Origin: Polynucleobacter victoriensis
GTDB taxonomy: Bacteria > Pseudomonadota > Gammaproteobacteria > Burkholderiales > Burkholderiaceae
Length of the DNA: 64,000 bases
Assembly: GCF_900187875.1 (NCBI RefSeq)
Contig: NZ_FYEX01000002.1
Span: 186,001 to 250,000 of the forward strand
Direction: 5' to 3'
The notes below the pieces were generated by a model. It did not search any database. It was not told the origin of the DNA and was given only the letters and a program-made list of their open reading frames with translations. The stretch's first letter is position 1. Each line of letters begins with the position of its first letter. A program made the translations under genes and the position numbers. Positions 44,586 through 54,000 of this stretch are shown here, piece by piece.

Positions 44586-44992
44586 ATACACCCATTACCC
44601 AACACCCTGACCTACAACCCAAAGATCACTGGCGTCTGATCGCTTGGTTTTCTTGGTTTGGCTTAGTAGTTCTATGCGTTTTATGGGAAAGCGTACTCGC
44701 CCCAATCAAACCAGGCGGGTCTTGGGCAGTGATCAAGGTCATCCCAATGCTGTTTGCACTCAAAGGTATTTGGCAAGCTAAGAATTACACGATGCAATGG
44801 TCATCGATGTTGGTCATGCTCTACTTCATTGAAGGTGTGGTGCGCCTGAATGATTCTGGTTTATCGGCATACATGGCTGGATTGGAAATTGTTTTAAGTT
44901 TGATTGCATATTTTTCTTTATTGGCATATTTGAAACCGCTTAAGAAAGTAGCCAAACTTAAAAAGGCAGAAGAAGAAATAAAAAAATATTAG
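44582..44992 (+). CDS. DUF2069 membrane protein
   Basis: A 136-residue protein with four predicted helices (LIAWFSWFGLVVLCVLWESV, a second around AVIKVIPMLFALKGIWQ, YTMQWSSMLVMLYFIEGVVRL, and IVLSLIAYFSLLAYL) and a Lys/Glu tail. The WxxM...YFxEGVVR pattern matches DUF2069, which is usually found next to wrbA in Betaproteobacteria. The start overlaps the wrbA stop by four bases. Function unknown. Confidence 0.85.
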   Translation: MNTPITQHPDLQPKDHWRLIAWFSWFGLVVLCVLWESVLAPIKPGGSWAVIKVIPMLFALKGIWQAKNYTMQWSSMLVMLYFIEGVVRLNDSGLSAYMAGLEIVLSLIAYFSLLAYLKPLKKVAKLKKAEEEIKKY

Positions 44993-45007
44993 GAGCACTC
45001 AAACATC

Positions 45008-46435
45008 ATGGCACTGACTGATCAAGAATTAATTGCCGGGTTTATAAACATCATTGGTCAAGAGCACGTCATTACTAATAGTAGTGACTTAGAACCCTAT
45101 TTGATTGACTGGCGCAAGCGCTATCGCGGCCAGGCGATTGCAGCATTGCGACCAGCTAGCACCGAAGAAGTGTCAGCGATTGTGAAACTATGCGCAGCCA
45201 ATCAAATCGCCATGGTTCCTCAAGGTGGCAATACGGGTATGTGTGGTGGTGCAACACCTAATCCCACAGGCAGACAAGTAGTAATTTCTTTACAGCGCAT
45301 GAATAAAATTCGTGAACTTGATGCGTCCAATCAAACGATCACGGTAGAGGCAGGCGTGATTTTGCAAGCGTTACAAGAAGCAGCAACAGCAGCCAATCGA
45401 TACTTCCCATTGAGCTTAGGTGCCGAAGGCAGTTGTTGCATTGGCGGCAATTTATCGACCAATGCAGGCGGCACCTCAGTGGTTCGGTATGGCAATACTC
45501 GTGAACTTTGTTTGGGTCTTGAAGTAGTGATGCCTAATGGCGACATTTTGAATAGCTTACGTAGCTTGCGTAAAGACAACACAGGTTACAACTTACGAGA
45601 TTTATTCATTGGTGCTGAAGGCAGTCTTGGCATTATCACCGCCGCGGTCATGAAACTCTTCCCTGTTCCAGTAGCGCAGTGGACTGCACTGGTTGCAGTT
45701 CCAAGCGCAGAAGCCGCCGTGGAATTATTAAATCGTTTTCAGGCGGGAGCCTCTGCTCAGCTCACTGGTTTTGAAATGATGTCTGATGAAAGTTTGGCAC
45801 TTTTAAAACATTACTATCCAGCATTAGCAAGTCCACTGGCGGGTCCCAATGCATACGAAGTTCTCGTAGAAATCTCAGATTACGAGAGCGAAGAACACGC
45901 CACCCAATTAATGGAATCGATCCTATCAGGCGCCCTAGAGTCAGGTTGCGCCACAGATGCTGCGATTGCTAGCAGCTTGGCTCAAGCCAGAAAGTTTTGG
46001 GATATGCGTGAACACGTGCCCCTAGCGCAAGCGGATGATGGCCCGAACATCAAACACGATGTATCACTACCCACTTCAGCGATTCCAACCTTTGTTGCCA
46101 CTTGCAATGAGATGCTGAGAAAAAAATACCCAGGGATTCGGATCATCAATTACGGTCACTTAGGTGACGGTAATTTGCATTACAACGTTGCAGGACCAAG
46201 CTCAGCCGAAACCGAATCTTTCTTTGTCAATCGCTCAAAAGAGATTCAGGCATTGGTGTACAAAGAGGTTGAAAAATTAAATGGCTCGATCTCTGCAGAG
46301 CATGGCGTAGGACAACAAAAAGTGGACTACCTAAAAGGTCACCGCGGCGAGGTGGCCTTGAATGTGATGCAGGCTATCAAGAGAGCACTCGATCCTCATA
46401 ATTTGATGAATCCAGGCAAAGTGGTTTCTTTGTAG
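45008..46435 (+). CDS. FAD-linked oxidase (GlcD/D-2-hydroxyglutarate dehydrogenase-like)
   Basis: Flavoprotein dehydrogenase of 475 residues. The PCMH FAD-binding domain shows VPQGGNTGMCGGATPNPTG and SLGAEGSCCIGGNLSTNAGG. The C-terminal FAD-oxidase domain shows INYGHLGDGNLHYNV and SAEHGVGQQKVDYL, whose histidines bind a divalent metal in D-2-hydroxy-acid dehydrogenases. The exact substrate (D-lactate, glycolate or D-2-hydroxyglutarate) is open. It follows DUF2069 by 15 bases and ends before a terminator. Confidence 0.88.
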   Translation: MALTDQELIAGFINIIGQEHVITNSSDLEPYLIDWRKRYRGQAIAALRPASTEEVSAIVKLCAANQIAMVPQGGNTGMCGGATPNPTGRQVVISLQRMNKIRELDASNQTITVEAGVILQALQEAATAANRYFPLSLGAEGSCCIGGNLSTNAGGTSVVRYGNTRELCLGLEVVMPNGDILNSLRSLRKDNTGYNLRDLFIGAEGSLGIITAAVMKLFPVPVAQWTALVAVPSAEAAVELLNRFQAGASAQLTGFEMMSDESLALLKHYYPALASPLAGPNAYEVLVEISDYESEEHATQLMESILSGALESGCATDAAIASSLAQARKFWDMREHVPLAQADDGPNIKHDVSLPTSAIPTFVATCNEMLRKKYPGIRIINYGHLGDGNLHYNVAGPSSAETESFFVNRSKEIQALVYKEVEKLNGSISAEHGVGQQKVDYLKGHRGEVALNVMQAIKRALDPHNLMNPGKVVSL

Positions 46436-46489
46436 AAAGCTTGAAAGCTAGTTAAAGAAATAGCTAGCTAGACAAGTAAGCATGAAATA

Positions 46490-46515
46490 AAAAACGCCAC
46501 GATGTGGCGTTTTTT
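46490..46515. terminator. Rho-independent terminator, bidirectional
   Basis: AACGCCAC/GTGGCGTT stem with a GAT loop (46493-46511), A-run before and T-run after. It separates the convergent FAD oxidase and winged-helix genes. Confidence 0.9.
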
Positions 46516-46587
46516 ATTAGCAACTTTAAAACTGCAGTAACAACTGGTTTATTTCTTAGTTGCTTCGAGCATACAGTTTGAAATTTG

Positions 46588-46899
46588 CTAGAAGTACTTC
46601 AAAGCACCGTCTGTTGGCTCAATGTATTTTTTACGACCATCAGTTTCAATCACATAAGTGATCATTTCTTTATCGCGCAGTTGTTTTAAGCGAGCGTGCA
46701 AAGTTGCTGGCGAACCAATTGCTCGCATGGCGATTGCATCGCTTACCAACAAGCGCTCACCCTTTTTCCACTGCTGCGCTACCAAGTTCAATAGCTCGTT
46801 TTCAGTAGCGTCTAATTTTGGAAAGCTTGGCAACTCTTCAACAGAGCGAACCAAGTTCAGAAATCTAAAGTAGATTTCCTGCAACTCTTTGTTTTTCAT
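46588..46899 (-). CDS. Small winged-helix regulator (MarR-like)
   Basis: A 103-residue DNA-binding protein. The helix pattern LDATENELLNLVAQQW, DAIAMRAIGSPATLHARLKQLRDKEMITYVIETDGRKKYIEPT gives a recognition helix followed by a beta wing, as in MarR/PadR-type folds, without any effector domain. It is divergent from icd across a 254-base gap, so icd is a plausible target. That link is by position only. Confidence 0.65.
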   Translation of the reverse strand: MKNKELQEIYFRFLNLVRSVEELPSFPKLDATENELLNLVAQQWKKGERLLVSDAIAMRAIGSPATLHARLKQLRDKEMITYVIETDGRKKYIEPTDGALKYF

Positions 46900-47076
46900 G
46901 GTTTTATTGTCCCCAAGGCTATTAACCTTTGTTCGATATATGAATTATAAGGAAATATAAGAAAAGTTTCAGAAATAACAAAAGTGGTGCATCTGAGGGT
47001 TTTTCCTAGGCAATTTTTGGGCTGAATTAGGGGTGCGCCCCCTTAATTAGTCTTAATAGGTAAGGATAATAGAAGG

Positions 47077-47106
47077 TTGAACACTTAGAATCTAAGGCTG
47101 TAGATT
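47077..47106 (+). promoter_or_regulatory. Candidate promoter of icd
   Basis: TTGAAC (47077-47082) and TAGATT (47101-47106) are separated by 18 bases and lie about 40 bases before the icd ribosome site GAGG. Nearby, AATTAGGGG...CCCCTTAATT (about 47023-47046) forms an imperfect inverted repeat upstream of the -35, a possible regulator site. Confidence 0.4.
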
Positions 47107-47153
47107 TTTACGAGTTCAGCACCACTTAACCTTATAAAAAAGAGGACATATCG

Positions 47154-49391
47154 ATGGCTAAAGATAAATCGAAGATTATTTACACACTTACAGATGAAGC
47201 ACCTTACCTAGCTACCTGTTCATTCTTGCCCATCGTTAGAGCTTTTACTGCCCCTGCAGATATTGAAATTGTTGAAAGTGATATTTCTGTTGCTGCTCGT
47301 ATCCTTGCTGAATTCCCAGACCGTTTAAAGCCAGAGCAACAAGTTCCTAATAACTTGGCTGAGCTTGGCAAATTAACTTTGTTGCCAGACACAAACATTA
47401 TCAAGCTACCAAACATCAGTGCTGCGCTTGGTCAATTGAAAGCAGCCATTAAAGAATTGCAAACTCAGGGCTATGACATCCCTGACTACCCAGAAGATCC
47501 AAAGACAGATGAAGAGAAAGCGATTCGCAATCGCTATTCAAAATGTTTAGGTAGCTCTGTGAACCCAGTTTTGCGTGAAGGTAACTCAGACCGTCGTGCG
47601 CCAGCTGCTGTAAAACGCTATGCGCGCAAGAACCCACACTCAATGGGTAAATGGAGCCAAGCTTCTCGCACACACGTGTCACACATGCACGGTGGCGACT
47701 TCTACTCTAGCGAAAAATCAATGGTGATTCCAAAGCCATGTGACGTGAGAATGGATTTGGTTACTAAGAGCGGCAAAACAATCGTTCTTAAAGAAAAAGT
47801 ATCTTTACTTGAAGGCGAAATCATCGACAGCATGTACATGAGCAAAAAAGCTTTGTGCAAGTTCTACGAAGATCAAATTCAAGATGCTTACGAAACACGC
47901 GTGATGTTCTCTCTTCACGTAAAAGCAACCATGATGAAAGTGTCACACCCGATCGTTTTCGGTCACGCTGTGAAGATTTTCTACAAAACAGCTTTCGAAA
48001 AGCATGGTGAGCTATTCAAACAATTGGGCGTAAATGCCAACAATGGTCTAAGCAGCGTTTATGAAAAGATTGCTAGCTTGCCAAGTTCTAAGCGTGAAGA
48101 AATCATCAATGACCTACACGCTTGTCACGAACACAACCCAGAGTTAGCAATGGTTGACTCTGCAAAAGGTATCACTAACTTGCACTCACCTAACGATGTG
48201 ATCGTTGATGCCTCTATGCCAGCGATGATTCGTGCAGGCGGCAAGATGTGGGGCGCTGATGGTCGTCTTAAAGACACCAAAGCTGTGATGCCTGAATCTA
48301 CGTTTGCTCGTATTTACCAAGAGATGATCAACTTCTGCAAAACTCACGGTAACTTTGACCCAGTGACGATGGGTAGCGTACCTAACGTGGGCTTGATGGC
48401 TCAGCAAGCAGAAGAGTACGGTTCACACGACAAGACTTTTGAAATCCCTGAACCAGGTGTTGCACGTATCGTGACTCTTGATGGCAACGTGTTGTTAGAA
48501 CAGAACGTTGAAGAAGGCGACATCTGGCGTATGTGCCAAGTGAAAGACGCTCCAATCAGAGATTGGGTAAAACTAGCTGTAACACGTGCCCGTCAATCAA
48601 ATACACCTGCCGTGTTCTGGTTAGATGACTATCGTCCACACGAAGCAGAATTGATCAAGAAGGTAAAAACTTACCTCAAAGACCACGATACAACTGGTCT
48701 TGATATTCAGATCATGTCTCAAACACGTGCGATGCGTTACACACTAGAGCGCATCATTCGTGGCAAAGATACTATTTCTGTAACAGGTAACATTCTTCGC
48801 GATTACTTAACAGACTTGTTCCCTATTCTTGAATTGGGTACTAGTGCCAAGATGTTGTCTATCGTGCCATTGATGAATGGTGGCGGCTTATTCGAAACTG
48901 GCGCTGGCGGTTCTGCACCTAAGCACGTTAAACAATTGGTTGAAGAAAACCACTTGCGCTGGGACTCTTTAGGTGAATTCTTGGCTCTAGCAGTATCTAT
49001 CGAAGAAGTGGGCATCAAGAAGAACAATGCCAAAGCAAAGATTTTGGCTAAAACTTTAGATGACGCAACAGGTCAATTGCTAGAAAACAGAAAATCACCA
49101 TCAGCTCGCACAGGTGAATTAGATAACCGTGGCAGCCAGTTCTACTTGGCTCTCTATTGGGCTGAAGCATTGGCTAACCAAACAGAAGACAAAGAGCTAC
49201 AAGCTCACTTCGCTAAGTTAGCTAAGAAACTCAAAGACAATGAAGAAAAAATTGTTGCTGAGTTGTCAGCGGTTCAAGGTAAAGCGGCTGATATCGGTGG
49301 TTACTACAAACCTGATCTAGCAAAGCTAGAAGCAGTGATGCGCCCAAGCGCTACTTTCAATGCGATTGTGAAAGAAGCACTAGGCGCTTAA
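47154..49391 (+). CDS. icd: NADP-dependent isocitrate dehydrogenase, monomeric type
   Basis: TCA-cycle enzyme making 2-oxoglutarate, CO2 and NADPH. At 745 residues it is the large monomeric class (IDH-II), unrelated in length to the 416-residue dimeric enzyme. Family stretches seen: IIYTLTDEAPYLATCSFLPIV at the N-terminus, GSSVNPVLREGNSDRRAP (substrate-binding Ser/Asn/Arg), FWLDDYRPHEAELI and GGGLFETGAGGSAPKHV. GAGG precedes the ATG. It stands alone between a promoter and a strong terminator. Confidence 0.97.
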   Translation: MAKDKSKIIYTLTDEAPYLATCSFLPIVRAFTAPADIEIVESDISVAARILAEFPDRLKPEQQVPNNLAELGKLTLLPDTNIIKLPNISAALGQLKAAIKELQTQGYDIPDYPEDPKTDEEKAIRNRYSKCLGSSVNPVLREGNSDRRAPAAVKRYARKNPHSMGKWSQASRTHVSHMHGGDFYSSEKSMVIPKPCDVRMDLVTKSGKTIVLKEKVSLLEGEIIDSMYMSKKALCKFYEDQIQDAYETRVMFSLHVKATMMKVSHPIVFGHAVKIFYKTAFEKHGELFKQLGVNANNGLSSVYEKIASLPSSKREEIINDLHACHEHNPELAMVDSAKGITNLHSPNDVIVDASMPAMIRAGGKMWGADGRLKDTKAVMPESTFARIYQEMINFCKTHGNFDPVTMGSVPNVGLMAQQAEEYGSHDKTFEIPEPGVARIVTLDGNVLLEQNVEEGDIWRMCQVKDAPIRDWVKLAVTRARQSNTPAVFWLDDYRPHEAELIKKVKTYLKDHDTTGLDIQIMSQTRAMRYTLERIIRGKDTISVTGNILRDYLTDLFPILELGTSAKMLSIVPLMNGGGLFETGAGGSAPKHVKQLVEENHLRWDSLGEFLALAVSIEEVGIKKNNAKAKILAKTLDDATGQLLENRKSPSARTGELDNRGSQFYLALYWAEALANQTEDKELQAHFAKLAKKLKDNEEKIVAELSAVQGKAADIGGYYKPDLAKLEAVMRPSATFNAIVKEALGA

Positions 49392-49442
49392 TTAATCTTC
49401 AAGCTTTAGCTTAAGCCAATCTACTGCGGTAGATTAGTAAAT

Positions 49443-49473
49443 AAAAAATGCTGGTTTTAAACCAGCATTTTTT
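49443..49473 (+). terminator. Rho-independent terminator of icd
   Basis: ATGCTGGTT (49448-49456) pairs with AACCAGCAT (49460-49468) and is followed by five T. Confidence 0.9.
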
Positions 49474-49524
49474 ATTGTGGCGATAAAAACCAACAATGGT
49501 ACCCATACATTTACAATCCCGTCC

Positions 49525-50406
49525 ATGAAGTTTTACTTAAAGAAAATGATTTTTTTCAGCGCCATCCTTGCCAATAGCGCAGGGGCGATTGATCTATTGC
49601 CAGGCGATGTTGTGGCGCCCAAACCAGATGTGCACTTATTACAGTTTTCATATCAGCGCATAGAGCGCGGTGATTACTATCAAAATAATCAAGTGGCCCT
49701 TAACAATAATCAGATTGTTAATAGTCAATTACAGGTTAAATACGGCCGCTCATTTGAAATACAAAATTTACCAGCCTTCTTCTATCTACAAACACCTTAT
49801 ACAGATATCAAAGCAAGAGGTACTGCCGCCAACTTATTAGGACTAACAGACGCATCTGGTGTTGGTGATACCACCTTTGCATTAGCTGTTTGGCCATATG
49901 CCAATCACAACACGAGAACATATTTAGGCGTTGCAGGGTATTTAACAGCGCCCACAGGTGACTATCAACATCAGCGCACCTTCAACCCAGGCGAAAATAG
50001 ATACAAATGGGCAGGTCAAATTGGTTATCAGCAACCTATATACAAAGATTTAGATTGGATGATTGCTTTTGATACTTTGTGGTTTGGCAAAAACTCCGAC
50101 TACAAGGTCAGCACCTACTCAACACTTGAGCAAAAACCACTCTACTCATTACAAACAAGCTTTTTGTATCAACTTAATCCCACCTACTCTGCTGCACTCG
50201 CTTATTTTTACGCCAGCGGCGCAGTTAGTTATAAGGATGACGTGAAGCAAAGTGACCAAACTGTTAGCCAACGCTATCAGGCTAGCTTGATAGCCAACGT
50301 TCCAATGGGGAAAGTCATTCTTCAGTATGGCCAGGAGATTTCTACGAAATCTGGCTTCAAAGAAGATAACCGCTGGGTATTGAGATACAACAGGTACTTT
50401 AAATAA
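49525..50406 (+). CDS. Outer-membrane beta-barrel-like protein (phenol MetA-degradation/transporter family)
   Basis: A 293-residue exported protein. The ATG at 49525 begins a signal peptide (KFYLKKMIFFSAILANSAGA). The mature part consists of amphipathic strands with alternating Tyr, Gln and Asn and a terminal aromatic residue (RYNRYFK), typical of outer-membrane barrels. GVGDTTFALAVWPY and GVAGYLTAPTGDY match the 'transporter/Phenol_MetA_deg' family. The substrate is unknown. A GTG further upstream gives no signal peptide and overlaps the terminator, so I reject it. Confidence 0.78.
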   Translation: MKFYLKKMIFFSAILANSAGAIDLLPGDVVAPKPDVHLLQFSYQRIERGDYYQNNQVALNNNQIVNSQLQVKYGRSFEIQNLPAFFYLQTPYTDIKARGTAANLLGLTDASGVGDTTFALAVWPYANHNTRTYLGVAGYLTAPTGDYQHQRTFNPGENRYKWAGQIGYQQPIYKDLDWMIAFDTLWFGKNSDYKVSTYSTLEQKPLYSLQTSFLYQLNPTYSAALAYFYASGAVSYKDDVKQSDQTVSQRYQASLIANVPMGKVILQYGQEISTKSGFKEDNRWVLRYNRYFK

Positions 50407-50422
50407 ACCTTTGTTTTTATTT

Positions 50423-50476
50423 CAATTTCCCTAGTTTTAACGAGGAAATTGCAAATTTTAGCGATTGGGGTATATT
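50423..50476 (+). promoter_or_regulatory. Promoter with overlapping inverted repeat upstream of the Rrf2 gene
   Basis: TTGCAA (50449-50454) and TATATT (50471-50476), 16 bases apart, end six bases before the ATG. This would place the transcript start at or near the ATG, giving a leaderless message. The inverted repeat CAATTTCC (50423-50430) / GGAAATTG (50444-50451) overlaps the -35 and may be an operator or the terminator of the upstream gene. Confidence 0.5.
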
Positions 50477-50482
50477 GGACTC

Positions 50483-51016
50483 ATGAGAATTACTACCAAA
50501 AGCCGTACAGCGATCACTGCCCTAATCGATCTTGCCCTGCACTCAGCGCAAGGTAGAACTGTATCTTTGGCAGAAATCGCAGAACGTCGTCAGATTTCCT
50601 TGTCCTATCTTGAGCAGTTGTTTGCCACCCTACGTGCTGCAAATATTGTGAATAGCTTCAGAGGCCCTGGCGGTGGCTACACTCTTGCAAAAGAAGTGTC
50701 TGAGATCAGCCTCAAAGATATTGTCTTGGCAATTGATGGTGGTAACTCTAAAAAGACTGCCACCAACGACCTATGGTCATCACTTGAAACATTCATGTTC
50801 GAGCACATGGCAGGCATCAGTTTGGCAAGCCTAGTTCAAGACAATCTAGATAAGTTAGAACCGGTTGCTGCTAAACCTAAAAAAGAAAAAGTGGTTAGCA
50901 AACGAGTTGCCAATCTTCAGAAAAAAATCAGCGTGGCTAAAAAAGCGACCGTTGAGAAGAAACGATTCATTGCCAACTCAGTTTTCTCTTGGGCTAAGCA
51001 CCTAAAACAAAGCTAA
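50483..51016 (+). CDS. Rrf2-family regulator lacking Fe-S cysteines
   Basis: A 177-residue regulator whose first 85 residues are very IscR-like (MRITTKSRTAITALIDLALHS, then ISLSYLEQLFATLR, FRGPGGGYTLAKE). There is no cysteine anywhere in the protein, and the loop that carries three Cys in IscR is shortened to GGNSKKTATN. The C-terminal 60 residues are a Lys-rich extension not seen in IscR. No isc genes are nearby. It precedes the transglutaminase/ATP-grasp trio on the same strand and may regulate it. Confidence 0.85.
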   Translation: MRITTKSRTAITALIDLALHSAQGRTVSLAEIAERRQISLSYLEQLFATLRAANIVNSFRGPGGGYTLAKEVSEISLKDIVLAIDGGNSKKTATNDLWSSLETFMFEHMAGISLASLVQDNLDKLEPVAAKPKKEKVVSKRVANLQKKISVAKKATVEKKRFIANSVFSWAKHLKQS

Positions 51017-51085
51017 TAAACGCTTGATTTTCAAGGCATCTAAGTCTTTTGGGTGCCTTGGCATAAGTTTTGCTTATATGTATAC

Positions 51086-54000
51086 ATGGCTATACATATC
51101 GCACTTAATCACGTTACCTCATACAGCTACGACAAGCTGATCAATCTTGGTCCACATCTTGTGCGCCTGCGCCCTGCACCCCATTGCAGAACGCCAATTT
51201 TGTCGTACTCACTGCGTGTTGAGCCAGAAGCACACTTTTTAAATTGGCAGCAAGATCCTTATGCCAACTACATGGCACGCCTGGTTTTTCCGGAAAAGAC
51301 CAAAAAGTTCACCGTTACCGTTGATTTGGTGGCCGAAATGGCCGTGTACAACCCTTTTGACTTTTTCTTAGAAGAACATGCTGAACACTTTCCGTTTAAA
51401 TACGATAAAAGCCTAGGCCATGATCTAGCACCCTACTTAGCTACATCCAAGCCAGTGGGCTTATTCAAGCAATTACTCAATGAAATATCTGACAAAAAAG
51501 TTAGAACGATTGATTACTTGGTAAACCTGAATCAACTGATTCAAACCAAAGTCAAATACACCATCCGCATGGAACCAGGCATTCAGACACCTGAAGAGAC
51601 TTTGGTGTTGGGATCCGGCTCATGCCGCGACTCAGCATGGCTATTGGTGAATTTGCTTCGCCACAAAGGCTTAGCAGCACGTTTCGTATCAGGCTATTTG
51701 ATTCAATTAAAACCTGATGTGAAGTCGTTAGATGGCCCATCTGGTGCAGAGTCTGACTTCACAGATTTACATGCTTGGTGCGAGGTGTTTTTACCTGGTG
51801 CGGGCTGGATTGGTCTAGACCCCACTTCGGGACTTTTGGCTGGAGAAGGTCATATTCCAGTGGCATGTACACCAGAACCATCTGGTGCATCGCCCATTTC
51901 CGGTGCATTAGATAAGTGCGAAGTGGAGTTTTCGCACCAAATGAGTGTCACCCGCGTTTATGAATCACCTCGAGTAACCAAACCCTATACAGAGGATCAG
52001 TGGTCAGCTATTGAGGCCCTGGGTCATCATATTGATGATGATTTACAGGCCATGGACGTGCGGCTCACGATGGGTGGCGAACCTACATTTGTGTCAGTAG
52101 ACGATAGAGATGGTGCTGAGTGGAATACAGATGCGTTAGGTCCAACTAAACGAGGTTTTTCTACAGAACTCATTAAGAAGCTTCAAGATAAATATGGTCG
52201 CGGTGGCTTCTTGCATTTTGGTCAAGGCAAGTGGTACCCAGGTGAACAACTACCCAGATGGGCTTTGTCATTATTTTGGAGAGCTGATGGGGATACCTGT
52301 TGGAAAAATCCAAAACTGCTAGCCGATGAAAGAGAAAAACATCAATACAGTAATGAAGATGCGAAAAATTTTATTGAGCGCTTAACTGAAAAATTAGAGC
52401 TTGATAAGAAATACATCACGCCAGGCTACGAAGATACTTGGTATTACCTGTGGCGTGAACGCAGACTACCAGTCAATGTTGATCCGTTTGACTCCAAATT
52501 AGATGATGAATTAGAAAGAGCTCGCCTAAGACGTGTGTTCACACAAGGCTTAGATGAAGTGGTGGGCTATGTTTTACCGATTAAACGCAATAACGCTAAT
52601 TATTTAAAACCTAGCTGGGAATCAGGTCCTTGGTTCATGCGGGATGAACGCATGTACTTAATGCCAGGTGATTCAGCCATGGGTTATCGCTTGCCACTTG
52701 ATTCATTACCATGGGTATCTGAAACTGATTACCCCTACCATATTGATCATGATCCTTTTACCCCTTCGAGTGGATTAAAGAGTCACGCCCAACTGAGACA
52801 ACAATATCAACAAAAGCCTGTTGTCAAGCATGAGGCTAAAGGCTCTTTGGCAGGGAATGACGCATACCCAGCATTTAATCAATCCGCCGCGTGGATCACT
52901 CGCACTGCTTTGTGCGTTGAGGTGCGCAACCCTGGCAGAGCAAGCGGTCCTAAAGCTGAGTTTGCAAGCAAAGACGTTGGCGTCATTTATGTCTTTATGC
53001 CACCACTGCAGTTATTAGATGACTATTTAGAGTTGGTAACAGCGATTGAAGCTACGGCAGATGAATTAAATCTACCAGTGATCATGGAAGGCTACCCACC
53101 GCCCAAAGACTCTCGTTTAAAAATGCTACAAGTAACACCTGACCCTGGCGTGATTGAGGTGAATATTCATCCGGCTAAAAATTGGGAAGAACTGGTAGAC
53201 CACACTGAATTTTTGTATCAAGCAGCGCATGAAACTCGCTTATCCACTGAAAAGTTCATGATGGATGGTCGACACACCGGCACGGGTGGTGGCAACCACT
53301 TTGTGATGGGTGGTGCAACACCAGCAGATAGTCCATTCTTAAGAAGACCTGATCTTTTGCCAAGCCTTCTAACCTTTTGGCATAACCACCCTTCTCTATC
53401 TTATTTATTCTCTGGGATGTTTATTGGGCCCACCAGTCAGGCACCCCGTATTGATGAAGCCAGAAACGATCAAGTTTATGAATTAGAGATTGCTCTTAAG
53501 GAAATTGAGAAACAGGTCAATACCTGGGGCCAATGCCCACCGTGGATGATTGATAGAACTCTGCGCAATATCCTCATTGACGTCACAGGCAATACACACC
53601 GCTCAGAGTTTTGCATTGATAAGCTTTACTCACCCGATGGACCAACCGGTAGATTGGGGCTATTAGAGCTTCGCGCCTTTGAGATGCCACCTCATGCACA
53701 AATGAGTTTGGCGCAACAGCTCTTAATTAGAGCTTTGATCAGTTGGTTCTGGAAGCAACCCTATGTGGGTCATGGTGTTACGCGTCTCAATCGCTGGGGC
53801 ACTGAATTGCATGATCGCTTTTTGTTGCCAACGTTTGTGCAAATGGATTTTGAAGATGTTTTGGCAGAACTCAATCAAGCAGGCTTTGAATTTAAATCAG
53901 AGTGGTTTGCACCTCATTTTGAATTCCGCTTCCCATTGATTGGCGAAGTAGAAACAAGAGGTATTCAGTTGTCTCTCAGAAGCGCACTAGAGCCTTGGCA

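Noticed and set aside
51032..51060. Inverted repeat CAAGGCA/TGCCTTG after the Rrf2 gene as a terminator
   Set aside because: Stem of seven pairs with a 15-base loop and no T-run; it could be a weak terminator or an operator for the trio, but not enough to call.
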